From Kiritimatiellia bacterium (GTDB lineage Bacteria; Verrucomicrobiota; Kiritimatiellia; UBA8416; JADHWI01), in contig JASLPY010000047.1 in the NCBI GenBank assembly GCA_030744755.1, positions 1-41,765 of the forward strand: a DNA stretch of 41,765 bases. The letters run 5' to 3'. Positions 1 to 8,487 of this stretch are shown piece by piece. The notes under the pieces were generated by a model. The model had not been told where the DNA came from and did not search any database. It worked only from the letters and a program-made list of their open reading frames with translations. The translations under genes were made by a program, and so were the position numbers. The first letter of the stretch is position 1. Every line of letters begins with the position of its first letter.

Positions 1-118
1 AAACATTAACACTCAATCCCAACACAACAATCAAAAGATAAAAACATAGACAGACGCCCTGGTGCGAAAACAAAACCGCACAAAGTGGCTGTGACAGGAT
101 TGCCATAAAGCTAAGAAA

Positions 119-167
119 CGCAGCTCTGGAGAGCCGCGCTACCCGGATTGGATAGACTAATCCAATC
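119..167. repeat. Two adjacent hairpins upstream of the first gene
   Basis: The first hairpin (119-138) pairs CGCAGCTCT with AGAGCCGCG, one mismatch in nine, around a GG loop, and is followed directly by CTAC at 139-142. Read on the minus strand this is GTAG followed by a GC-rich palindrome, the arrangement also seen at 41477-41506 and 41697-41720. The second (146-153 and 160-167) is a perfect 8-bp stem, GATTGGAT/ATCCAATC, with a 6-base loop. Neither is followed by a T-run, so they are not convincing terminators. The rest of 1-225 holds no gene I can support. Confidence 0.5.
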
Positions 168-225
168 AAGTCTTGTGATAATGGGATGCTTTGAGAGAAC
201 GGTCGATAGGAAGAGGAACTGAACG

Positions 226-3200
226 ATGAAGACAAGATGTGTGCTCGTAGTGGTCATGCTCCTTGGCGCGATCGCCCGTGGGCAGACCATTCCCCCTGAA
301 GCGCGCGAGGCATTGGGTGCCCCCGGGGGGCTGGTTGTTCATGTCGATGCGAACGATGTCGCGCAGGCCGCGGCGCTGAACAGTGACAGCCGCTTCCTTG
401 TCCATTTCCTCTACAGCGAAAGCAGTGTGGCGGAGAAGGCATCCTCTGCCGTGGTCGCAGGGGGCCTGGAGGGACGGGTTACCGTCTCAGTGTTCGATGG
501 CGAAAACCTACCGTTTGTCGACAATTGCGTGAACGCAATCGTGATCTGGGATGCGGGATCTGGGATGCTGGATGAGGAGATAAAGCGCGTCCTCGTGCCG
601 CGCGGCGTGGCCGTGAAGTCCAGGAGCGTCCGCGGCATGACCGGATATGTGACCGTCGTAAAGCGGATTCCCTCATCCATCGACGACTGGACACACAATC
701 TGTACGACGCCGGCAACTCAGGTGTTTCCAGTGACCTTGAGGCCGGTTCGCCGCGCCACATGCAGTGGACGGCCAACCCGCGCTTCAGCCGCAGCCACGA
801 TGGCAACAGCAGCATACTCTCCATGGTGTCGGCCGGTGGTCGAGTGTTCTACATGATGGATGAGGGTTCAACCGCGTTTCTCTCCCTGCCGTCGAAGTGG
901 AACCTGGTCGCAAGGGATGCTTTCAACGGCAAGTTGCTCTGGCGCAAGCCGCTGCCGCAAACACTCCTCATGCAGATAGGGAATATAAAGAGCGGTTTTG
1001 CCAACCTCAGTCATCGCATGGTGGCGCAGGAAGAGACCCTCTATGCAACCCTCGGATTCAATGCCCCGGTCACTGCGCTTGACAGCAGGACAGGGGACGA
1101 GCTCTGGACAAGCACGGCGACTGAGAGCGCGGAAGAACTGATCCTCTTTGACGGCGTGCTGTTCTGCGTGGTCAACATGTCGGACGCAAGCCGCGTCAAG
1201 CATCCGTTCCAAGCCATGGAAGACATCAAACGGTTGCCGGCCGCGACTATTCCCCGCAAGCTCGTGGCGCTTGATGCGAAGACCGGTGACGTTCTCTGGG
1301 AGAAAACGCCGCCCTCAATTCTGCCACTGAGCCTGGCTGCAGGGAAGCCGGGTGTCTTCATCCACGATGGTGCCTCGATTGTCGCGATGGATCCGAGAAG
1401 TGGCGAGGAACGCTGGCGCTCCGAGCCCATTGCGTTCTACGGCAAGCTTCAGCAGTACAGCGGGGTGAACATGGTGCTGGTTGACGGCGTGATGCTGTAT
1501 TCCTGTGGAACGGCGTTTCCGCACAAGGGGCGCGACCACAAATCGGACTGGCACAATACGATTACCGCCCTTGATGCAGAATCCGGGAAGATCCTCTGGC
1601 GTGCCCCTCACCGTCAGGACGGGATCTTCGTAACACCGGACCTGCTGGTGGCGGACGGTCTGGTCTGGCACGCGCCGATAGACTCCGGGCATAGCAGCGG
1701 GGACTATGTCGGCATGGATCTGAAGACGGGTAAGGTGGTTCGTGAGTTCAAATGTGAGAAGCGCAAGCAAATGCCACATCACCGCTGTTATCGGAATCGC
1801 GCGACGGAGCGGAACATCTTTACAGGCTGGACCGGAGTCAACATCTTCAGTTGCCGCACCGGCGAGTGGGACCACAACTACTGGATTCGCGGGGCCTGCC
1901 GTTACGGTGTCATGCCGGCAAACGGGTTGTTGTACAACACCCCGAGCGTCTGTACCTGCTACATCAACTCAAAAATCAAGGGCTTCAATGCCCTGGCTGA
2001 CCATTCTCCGAGCCGCCGACTGCCCGGAGCGATCCCGGAGAAGGGGCGACTGGTCAGGGGGAAGGTGTCTGGGTCCAGGGATCAGGATGCGGGCAGGGCA
2101 GGGGAGTGGCCGACGTACAGGGGTGCGCCTGACAGGCATGGTGTCGCATCGACCCCGTTGAGTGAGGCCTATGCCTCCGGCTGGAAGACTTCCATCGGCG
2201 GCAAACTGACACAACCCGTTGTTGCCGGCGACCGTGTGTTCGTGTCGGCCTATGATCAGCACGCCGTGTATGCGCTGGATGTGAACAATGGAAAGGTCAA
2301 ATGGCGGTTCCAGGCTGGTGGCGTGGTTAATTCGCCGCCGACGATTTGGGAGGGGAGGGCGATATTCGGCTGCAACGATGGCTGGGTGTACTGTGTGGGT
2401 ACCGCTTCCGGCAAGATGATATGGAAGTACCGCGCAGCGCCTCTTGATCGCCGCATCATCGCGTGTGAGAACCTTGAGTCGGTATGGCCTGTTCACGGGA
2501 GCGTGCTTGTCGTGGCAGACACCGAGACCGGCAAAGGGAAGGTCTACACCGTGGCCGGCAGATCGATATTTCTGGATGGTGGTCTGCGTTTTCTGGTTCT
2601 TGATGCGGAGACGGGCGCGAAAATCTCCGAGACCGTAATGAATGACACCGATCCCGGTACGGGGAAAAACGTCCAGCAGGGGCATGAATGGCCTCCCGAT
2701 CTGCCTGCGGGACTGCCGGACGTCCTGTCTTTAAGCGACAACACCATCTACATGGGGATACAGCCATTTTCATTGGACGGCAAGCGCAGGGAGGTCTACT
2801 ACCCGAGTCGCGGGCTGTATCGAGTTGACGGGAGAGACGCCAAACCCATGACGAAGCGGCCTAGTGATGAGGGCATACACCTTTTCTCGACGATCGGCTT
2901 TCTTGACGATTCGGAAATGCACCGTTCGGTCTGGATGTATGGAAAAGACTCATTCGGTGGCTGTTGGGGATTTCCGGTGGCGACCTACGCTCATCCCTCC
3001 GGTCAGATCCTCAGCGTCATGAAGGACAACGTATACGGCTACGGGAGGCAGTTCTACAACGAGGGAAACCAGCAGTTCATGCACCTCTTTGCCACGTCTC
3101 GGAATCCGCAACTTGTAACCTATGAGGAACGATTCAAAGACCAGAAGAAGAAGGACAGGCGCGGCGGTCCGTACATCAGTTCGAAAATGGCGACGGTTCC

Positions 3201-5478
3201 TCGGCCGGCATGGTCCAGAACGACTGACACATACGTGCGTGCACTGCTGGCCGGTACGAACGCGAACGCAGGAAAGCCGGATTTGCTATGTGCGGTGGGG
3301 TTTCCTGAAGTAATTGATGAACACGATGCGATTGACCTGATCAAGAAACAGCAGCGGAGTGGCTTCAAGTTAGACAGTATTTACCGGAAGGAGAAGTCCA
3401 CTAAAGGCGAATTAGGGGCGAAGCTGATGGTCGTCTCCGCAGAGAGTGGCAAGACCATTTCTGAAACCAAACTCGATGCTCCAGCCGTGTTCGACGGCAT
3501 GTCCGCAGCCTACGGGAAGCTCTTCCTCTCGGACATTCAAGGCAATGTCGTCTGTCTGAAGCCGTCCGAGAAGAAGGGGGACGTAGACCTCAACGTTCCG
3601 GTCAGTGGCGAAAGCACTCCTGCAGCCAGAGATGGGAAAGCTGCGCCCCCTGACATGACGGCCAACGCGCTTTCGAAGGAGACGTTTGCGCCCTACAAGG
3701 CTGGTAAGGTCCCGAACAGCGCAACTGACCTCTGGAAGGACTATGATCCCCGCAAAGAGGATCTGGATGTCAGTGTAGTCAAGGAGTGGAAAGATGCCGG
3801 CGTTGTGACCAGGTATATCACCTTTAAGGTCGGCACGTTCAAGGGCGCTGATTCCAGAATCGGGGCCTACTACTGCTTCCCCGACAACGGAAAGAAGAAC
3901 CCGGCTTTTGTTTGGAGTCATGGAGGGGGGCAGAGAGCTGACAGGAATCGCGGCCTTTACTTTGCCAGACAGGGATTTGCCAGCATTGACATTAACTGGC
4001 TTGGCCGGGAAATGGAGAAGGGGATTACTGAGAATACGGACTGGGGCAACGTGGATCCGACCCAGGGACCGCGTTTCTACTCAAAGGCAAAAAGGAAGCA
4101 CTGGAAAAGAAATCTCATGCCGGACGAATACACCATCGATCCGGTTCCAAGCCCGAGAAACAACAACTGGTTCTTGCTGGTCGTCGCGGCAAGGCGGGCC
4201 ATTACCTTTCTCGAGCAACAACCCGAGGTGAACGCGGACCGAATTGGTCTTACCGGCTTCTCCATGGGGGGGACGATTACAGCTATGGCGGCGATCGATC
4301 CGCGGGTTAAAGCTGCGGTACCTTTTGTCGGCGGTACCGGTTTTCTGCATGTTGATTTTCCCGGATTGCCTGGAACCAGCTTGAAAGCGCAAGTTACAGC
4401 TAACTTGGAGCTCTACGCAAAGACGGTCGATCCGGGCGCCTACTGGCCGTTGGTGAAATGCCCCGTCATGTTCATCAGCTCATCCAATGACTTTCATGCA
4501 GCGTTGGATCGAGTCTATCGGAGTATGGCTCTTCTGAAGCACAAGTCCTGGCGGGTCAGTACGAACATCCATGAGAACCATGGGCCGGGGCCCGAGCAGT
4601 GGGTACTCCTTAACAGGTGGTTCAACCTGCACCTGAAACGCGTCCCCCAGCGGATTCCCGTGACGCCGCCGTCCACGCTGACCGTCACGGGACGGGAAGC
4701 CACATTTACGGTCACTCCCGAAGACCGCAACAACGAACTGCTTGAGACCGAGATTTACTACTCTTACGACCCCAACTCCCGTGCGCGATTCTGGATGCGC
4801 GCCGATGCTGACCAGGATGCGGCGGGGCGAAGCTGGATCGCCAGGATGGCGGTCCACGAGAATCTGCCACTGTATGTTTTTGCCATCTGTCGTTACCCGC
4901 TTGGCGAAACCGTTGAGTTACAGCAGGGAAGCACGTCAACACTTTCCGTCAACTCACTTGAGCAGTCCATTGTGCCGGAGATCATCGATCTGAAGGAACT
5001 GTCGAAACTGGAGAAAACGACCCTTCTTGACGACTTCAAGAATGGCTTCCAGGACTGGGGCGTAAGAGCGGGAGGCGGAGAAATCTGCACTTACAAATTT
5101 CAGAGCCCCCATATTGATCGGTCGAACGACAAGAAGCTTTCGGTCTCAATCGACCCGAAAGACGGGAAGCTGTCACTGCGCCTAAGAGCTGAAAGTCGAT
5201 TCCTTGGACACGGCATGGATCTTGGGAGCTTCTCTTTGTCCAGGCGTGTCGAGGGCAATGGCCCTCAGAACGTAATGATCACCAGGAGTGACTTCAAAGG
5301 CGAGGGTGGCAAAGAGCTTGAATGGTCAAAAATCACCCGGTTCTACCTTTCGATTGTGGATGCGGCCACCAAGGCCAAAATCGATCTCACGTCAGAAGAG
5401 GGCCGCGCGATACTGCGATCGATAGATCTGGTCGATGGAACAGAGACGGTCAGGTCGCCCTCAAAGACTTCCAGATAA
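226..5478 (+). CDS. Secreted fusion: methyltransferase-like fold + PQQ propellers + alpha/beta hydrolase
   Basis: A 1750-residue exported protein. Residues 1-19 form a signal peptide ending ARG/Q. Residues about 33-145 resemble a class I SAM-methyltransferase fold (LPFVDN, then RVLVPRGVAV) but lack the glycine-rich SAM loop. Residues about 150-620 and 628-1120 are PQQ-like beta-propeller repeats (ALD..TG...W blades), each introduced by a DDW or WPTYRG segment. Residues about 1185-1480 are an alpha/beta hydrolase of acetyl-xylan-esterase/dienelactone-hydrolase type, with GFSMG nucleophile S1346 and likely D1422 and H1452. The C-terminal 250 residues are beta-rich and could be carbohydrate-binding. 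Cysteines 521, 558, 576 and 578 recur in the paralog at 15458. The start follows AAGAGGAA. Heptamer arrays fall within residues 108-117 and in the linker near 615-626. Deacylation of a glycan is a reasonable inference; the methyltransferase-like part is probably non-catalytic outside the cytoplasm. Confidence 0.85.
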   Translation: MKTRCVLVVVMLLGAIARGQTIPPEAREALGAPGGLVVHVDANDVAQAAALNSDSRFLVHFLYSESSVAEKASSAVVAGGLEGRVTVSVFDGENLPFVDNCVNAIVIWDAGSGMLDEEIKRVLVPRGVAVKSRSVRGMTGYVTVVKRIPSSIDDWTHNLYDAGNSGVSSDLEAGSPRHMQWTANPRFSRSHDGNSSILSMVSAGGRVFYMMDEGSTAFLSLPSKWNLVARDAFNGKLLWRKPLPQTLLMQIGNIKSGFANLSHRMVAQEETLYATLGFNAPVTALDSRTGDELWTSTATESAEELILFDGVLFCVVNMSDASRVKHPFQAMEDIKRLPAATIPRKLVALDAKTGDVLWEKTPPSILPLSLAAGKPGVFIHDGASIVAMDPRSGEERWRSEPIAFYGKLQQYSGVNMVLVDGVMLYSCGTAFPHKGRDHKSDWHNTITALDAESGKILWRAPHRQDGIFVTPDLLVADGLVWHAPIDSGHSSGDYVGMDLKTGKVVREFKCEKRKQMPHHRCYRNRATERNIFTGWTGVNIFSCRTGEWDHNYWIRGACRYGVMPANGLLYNTPSVCTCYINSKIKGFNALADHSPSRRLPGAIPEKGRLVRGKVSGSRDQDAGRAGEWPTYRGAPDRHGVASTPLSEAYASGWKTSIGGKLTQPVVAGDRVFVSAYDQHAVYALDVNNGKVKWRFQAGGVVNSPPTIWEGRAIFGCNDGWVYCVGTASGKMIWKYRAAPLDRRIIACENLESVWPVHGSVLVVADTETGKGKVYTVAGRSIFLDGGLRFLVLDAETGAKISETVMNDTDPGTGKNVQQGHEWPPDLPAGLPDVLSLSDNTIYMGIQPFSLDGKRREVYYPSRGLYRVDGRDAKPMTKRPSDEGIHLFSTIGFLDDSEMHRSVWMYGKDSFGGCWGFPVATYAHPSGQILSVMKDNVYGYGRQFYNEGNQQFMHLFATSRNPQLVTYEERFKDQKKKDRRGGPYISSKMATVPRPAWSRTTDTYVRALLAGTNANAGKPDLLCAVGFPEVIDEHDAIDLIKKQQRSGFKLDSIYRKEKSTKGELGAKLMVVSAESGKTISETKLDAPAVFDGMSAAYGKLFLSDIQGNVVCLKPSEKKGDVDLNVPVSGESTPAARDGKAAPPDMTANALSKETFAPYKAGKVPNSATDLWKDYDPRKEDLDVSVVKEWKDAGVVTRYITFKVGTFKGADSRIGAYYCFPDNGKKNPAFVWSHGGGQRADRNRGLYFARQGFASIDINWLGREMEKGITENTDWGNVDPTQGPRFYSKAKRKHWKRNLMPDEYTIDPVPSPRNNNWFLLVVAARRAITFLEQQPEVNADRIGLTGFSMGGTITAMAAIDPRVKAAVPFVGGTGFLHVDFPGLPGTSLKAQVTANLELYAKTVDPGAYWPLVKCPVMFISSSNDFHAALDRVYRSMALLKHKSWRVSTNIHENHGPGPEQWVLLNRWFNLHLKRVPQRIPVTPPSTLTVTGREATFTVTPEDRNNELLETEIYYSYDPNSRARFWMRADADQDAAGRSWIARMAVHENLPLYVFAICRYPLGETVELQQGSTSTLSVNSLEQSIVPEIIDLKELSKLEKTTLLDDFKNGFQDWGVRAGGGEICTYKFQSPHIDRSNDKKLSVSIDPKDGKLSLRLRAESRFLGHGMDLGSFSLSRRVEGNGPQNVMITRSDFKGEGGKELEWSKITRFYLSIVDAATKAKIDLTSEEGRAILRSIDLVDGTETVRSPSKTSR
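548..575 (+). repeat. Heptanucleotide array (GGGATGC type) inside a coding gene
   Basis: Four consecutive 7-mers: GGGATGC, GGGATCT, GGGATGC, TGGATGA. They encode the DAGSGMLDE stretch just before RVLVP in the methyltransferase-like domain. The same heptamer occurs between genes at 41458-41478, and the paralog at 15458 carries a different heptamer array at the same aligned protein position. Confidence 0.7.
2069..2103 (+). repeat. Degenerate heptanucleotide array in the inter-propeller linker
   Basis: Five consecutive 7-base units: CTGGGTC, CAGGGAT, CAGGATG, CGGGCAG, GGCAGGG. They code for the low-complexity linker just before the WPTYRG start of the second propeller. The array is degenerate, so the call leans on the clearer array at the homologous linker at 17284-17318. 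Confidence 0.5.
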
Positions 5479-5570
5479 CCTGCGCCCCTCCATTTCGAGC
5501 GACGCGATAGTAGCAAGGATGATGTCTTCAGTTGGGGGAACTCCCGGAACGCAGACTAGGAAGGTGAGAG

Positions 5571-5657
5571 ATGATGAACGGAACCATCTTCCTCACCGCT
5601 GTTTTTCTGGGAGGCCTCCTCGCTTCTGTCGATGCCAGCGAATCCGCGCAGGATTAG
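5571..5657 (+). pseudogene. Signal-peptide stub of a lost or truncated gene
   Basis: A 28-codon frame starts with ATG ATG after a good ribosome-binding site (GGAAGGTGAGAG) and encodes a short n-region, a hydrophobic core (TIFLTAVFLGGLLA) and a plausible cleavage region (SVDAS/ES), then stops at TAG. Nothing resembling a mature protein follows in any frame before the next gene at 5799. The simplest reading is the 5' remnant of a secreted-protein gene whose body was deleted; a real micropeptide or leader peptide is the alternative. The rest of 5479-5798 shows only a weak ATTGA/TCAAT inverted repeat near 5715. Confidence 0.5.
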
Positions 5658-5798
5658 ACCCCAGGTACTGAAATAGCGATAGAGCCCCGTGAGTGTCCAG
5701 AAGTTGTAAAGCATGGATTGACGATCAATGACGCACGAACTAAGGTTGTTGAGCGTTGTTGCAGCGGAATCAATTGTGAATAGCTGAAGGAGCAGGCA

Positions 5799-7127
5799 AT
5801 GAAATCGACCGGAAGACGTGATTTTCTGAAAGCGGCATTGGCGACATCGGCGGTCGGGGTTGCTCCGTTCAATATACAGGCGGCAGGTCCGTCACCAAAC
5901 AGCAAGTTGAATATTGTAGGTGTCGGCATCGGTCGTATGGGGTCAAACAATCTAAAGACGCTGGCAGGTCATAACATAATAGGTGTCGCTGATCCCGACG
6001 AAGCATGGAGCAGAAGGCACTATCCCGCGCCGAAAGTGAAGCACTGGCGCGATTACCGAAGGATGTTTGATGACATCGGAAAAGAGATTGATGGTGTTGT
6101 TACTGCAACCCCGGAACATGCCCGTTATGCGGCATGTATGTATTTTATAAAGAGAGGTAAGCATGTGTATGCCCAGAAACCGCTCTGTCATACGGTCAAT
6201 GAGGCGCGCATCCTCTACAAAGAGTCAAAGAAACACAAAGTTGTGACGCAGATGGGGAACCAGGGCCATTCGACTGGGTCCACAGCTTTGATCAGAGACT
6301 GGATCAAGGCAGGTTCCATCGGAAAGGTGACGGAGGTCATCGGTTATTCGAGGAAGAACTACTGGACAAAGGTCAAACCGGTAGATGGATCAGTGATTCC
6401 GGAAACGCTGGACTGGGACCTGTGGCTGAACAGGGCAGAGAAAATTCCCTTCAGCACCAGCTACATGAACAGGGAGTGGATCCGTTACAGCCATTTCAGC
6501 GGCGTGGTTGGGGACATGGCGACACACATTCTGGATCCCGCAAACTATTCGCTCGAGCTGGGTCCTCCGATCTCCGTTGAGGCCAAGGTCGAAGACTCCG
6601 GATTTCCCGGATCACTGCCCAAGGCCGGTGTGGTTACATGGGAGTTCCCTGCGAGGGGTGAGCAGCCGCCCGTAACGATGAAGTATTACGTCGGGCCGGA
6701 CATCGAATACCCTCGCCCGAAACGGCTTGAGGAAGGGCGCAGGGCATCCTTCATGGGCAGCGGCTCCGTCATGGTGGGCGAAAAGGCGTCGATCTTTGCC
6801 GGCAGTCACAGTCAGAGCCCGAGGATATTCCCGGAAGCAACGATGAAGGCAACACCGAAACCGCCAGAAGTTTCAGAACGGAACAAGGGTCGCAACCATG
6901 AAGGCAACTGGACCAAGGCGATTATCGACGGGGGTAAGGCCATGTCTGATTTCGGGTATGCCTGTCCCTTCACTGAAACCCTGGTCCTTGGTGACGTTGC
7001 CCTCTTGCATCCCGGCCGAAAACTGCTCTGGGATACTGAGAAGATGAAGATCACCAACGACGAGGAAGCTGACAAAAGCATGTTCATGCGAAGACTGGAC
7101 CCTCGCGACAACATGGGATGGATCTAA
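5799..7127 (+). CDS. Gfo/Idh/MocA family oxidoreductase, Tat-exported
   Basis: The 442-residue product is an NAD(P)-dependent sugar or polyol oxidoreductase homolog. A twin-arginine leader (GRRDFLKAAL, residues 5-14) followed by a weak hydrophobic stretch predicts folded export, as is common for this family in PVC bacteria. The Rossmann dinucleotide loop is at 41-50 (GVGIGRMGSN), ADPDE at 64-68 is the end of beta-2, AQKPL at 125-129 replaces the usual EKP and keeps the lysine (K127), and the D239/H243 pair in GDMATH fits the C-terminal catalytic region. The start follows GAAGGAG. It lies directly before the DUF6807 gene, a recurrent pairing that suggests action on sugar derivatives. The substrate cannot be deduced. 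Confidence 0.9.
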   Translation: MKSTGRRDFLKAALATSAVGVAPFNIQAAGPSPNSKLNIVGVGIGRMGSNNLKTLAGHNIIGVADPDEAWSRRHYPAPKVKHWRDYRRMFDDIGKEIDGVVTATPEHARYAACMYFIKRGKHVYAQKPLCHTVNEARILYKESKKHKVVTQMGNQGHSTGSTALIRDWIKAGSIGKVTEVIGYSRKNYWTKVKPVDGSVIPETLDWDLWLNRAEKIPFSTSYMNREWIRYSHFSGVVGDMATHILDPANYSLELGPPISVEAKVEDSGFPGSLPKAGVVTWEFPARGEQPPVTMKYYVGPDIEYPRPKRLEEGRRASFMGSGSVMVGEKASIFAGSHSQSPRIFPEATMKATPKPPEVSERNKGRNHEGNWTKAIIDGGKAMSDFGYACPFTETLVLGDVALLHPGRKLLWDTEKMKITNDEEADKSMFMRRLDPRDNMGWI

Positions 7128-7168
7128 CAGGGGATGGCGCTTAGATAACCACATTTCAGGATTGCCCC

Positions 7169-7250
7169 CCAGTACGTCCATCGCTATGAGATGGACGCTC
7201 TATGCGCGTGCCTTTTTGCGGTCCACCTCGTAGCGGTGGACCTACTGGAG
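7169..7250. repeat. BIME-like inverted pair of REP-type palindromes
   Basis: Two related hairpins face each other. At 7175-7197 CGTCCATC pairs with GATGGACG over a 7-base loop. At 7220-7242 GGTCCACC pairs with GGTGGACC over TCGTAGC. Read in the opposite direction, the first has loop TCATAGC and both are followed by TACTGG. The two differences in the stems are both compensated in the partner arm. GCCTTTTTGCG (7210-7220) leads into the second stem. No ORF or transposase is nearby. The remainder of 7128-7362 shows nothing else I recognise. Confidence 0.7.
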
Positions 7251-7362
7251 TGAAATCACACGAATATCAATAGGAGTACCTGCCCAAGTGCCATTTGGCT
7301 CTAGCAGGACCTCATGCGGCTGTACATGCCGTGCATCAACTCAATCAAAACAAGGGTTCGAT

Positions 7363-8367
7363 ATGAGAATTGCAGCAGACAAATGCTACTCAGTATCCAG
7401 AATGCACGAATCACTATACCTTGTTGCTTGTTGTGCGTCGCTTCTCTTAATGACGGCTATTGGCCTGCGATCGGAAGAACGGGTCGATGCAGGAAAGAAG
7501 CTCGTCTTGAACCAGGACGAAACTCAGCACCGGCTGAGCATCCTGGTGGGGGGGAAGGAGATTCTCTGTTATCGATACGAGCCCGACTTCTTTCTGCCGC
7601 GGTTCTTTCCCGTCATTGGACCTTCCGGCAACTCCCTTACCGACGAAGGGCCGAAAGATCACCCCCACCAACGTTCGCTGTACTTCTGCGACCAACTCAA
7701 GCTGGACGACGGCAAGAACGTCGATTTCTACATGGGGCTCTACGACAAGAAGAAAGAGACACGCATTCGCCACAAGAGCTTTGAGTATGTCAAGGCCATC
7801 GGCCAGCAGGTGGCTTTCAAAGAACACCTGGTCTGGGAACACGCGGGCAAACCCCTGGCCGACGAGATCCGCACCCTGTCCTTTATCTACCTTGGAGACG
7901 GTGAATATCTGATGGACCTCGTCTTTCGGATCGAGGCCAATCACGGGACGGTCACATTCAAGCCTCGCGACAAGCACATCGCGATTCCTTTTGTGCGTAT
8001 GGCGCCGGAATACACGGGGCAGAAAGGCGGAACGATCGTGAATTCGGAAGGCGGAGTTGGAGAGAAGCAGACGATGGGTAAGACCGCGAGCTGGGTTGAC
8101 TACTCCAATACCCTCAAGGGGAAGACCGATGGCATCGCCGTCTTTTCGCACCCGGACAGTCCGTTCCATCCCCCCAGGTGGTTCACGCGTGCATACGGTC
8201 TCTTCGGCCCCCGGCGCGTGGATCAGCGCGATGGCAAAACACTGCATCTTAAGAAAGGCGAGACCATGTCCCACCACGTCGGAATTCTCGTTCACAGCGG
8301 CGACGTCGAGGCGGGCAAGGTTGCGGAGCGCTACGCGCGGTACGCCGCGGGCTGGCCTGCGCCGTAG
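7363..8367 (+). CDS. DUF6807 (PmoA-like) secreted protein
   Basis: I place the start at ATG 7363, preceded by AAGGG, giving 334 residues. An in-frame ATG at 7288 lies in DNA without coding character or a Shine-Dalgarno, and ATG 7402 is an alternative. A hydrophobic export segment (LYLVACCASLLLMTAIG) follows a short polar region. The mature part has hallmarks of the family annotated as PmoA/DUF6807: PSGNSLTDEGPKDHPHQRSLYF, WVDYSN, GIAVFSHPDSPFHPPRWFTRAYGLF and a terminal HVGILVH strand. Despite the database name there is no link to methane oxidation; the fold is a beta-sandwich found beside Gfo/Idh/MocA genes in PVC genomes, as here. The function is unknown, probably in sugar metabolism. It converges on the hydrolase gene at 8488. 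Confidence 0.8.
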   Translation: MRIAADKCYSVSRMHESLYLVACCASLLLMTAIGLRSEERVDAGKKLVLNQDETQHRLSILVGGKEILCYRYEPDFFLPRFFPVIGPSGNSLTDEGPKDHPHQRSLYFCDQLKLDDGKNVDFYMGLYDKKKETRIRHKSFEYVKAIGQQVAFKEHLVWEHAGKPLADEIRTLSFIYLGDGEYLMDLVFRIEANHGTVTFKPRDKHIAIPFVRMAPEYTGQKGGTIVNSEGGVGEKQTMGKTASWVDYSNTLKGKTDGIAVFSHPDSPFHPPRWFTRAYGLFGPRRVDQRDGKTLHLKKGETMSHHVGILVHSGDVEAGKVAERYARYAAGWPAP

Positions 8368-8411
8368 TGTCCTGTGATTCGATAACGCCGGGAGATTCAA
8401 CCATGGCCTCG

Positions 8412-8452
8412 CCAGTACGTCCATCGCTATGAGATGGACGCTCTATGCGCGT
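8412..8452. repeat. 41-bp second copy of the REP-type palindrome
   Basis: This block is identical over 41 bases to 7169-7209, including the CGTCCATC/GATGGACG stem (8418-8425, 8433-8440). It then diverges, although a CCCTTTGCG run echoes the CCTTTTTGCG that follows the first copy. It sits in the gap between two convergent genes, the usual place for REP elements, where it could also act as a transcript-end stem-loop for either. Confidence 0.75.
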
Positions 8453-8487
8453 ACCCTTTGCGCGAAGGCTGGTTCGGGGCGAGAATG

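Noticed and set aside
5718..5746. TTGACG with a 17-base spacer to TAAGGT as a promoter for the Gfo/Idh/MocA gene
   Set aside because: The -10 element matches only half the consensus, and no second signal supports it.
7288..7362. Longer start of the DUF6807 gene
   Set aside because: The 25 extra codons are cysteine/serine/arginine-rich with no Shine-Dalgarno and would bury the signal peptide.
7363..8367. Reading the PmoA-like protein as a methane monooxygenase subunit
   Set aside because: The family label is historical; the protein has one leader segment, no membrane-spanning bundle, and its motifs are those of DUF6807.
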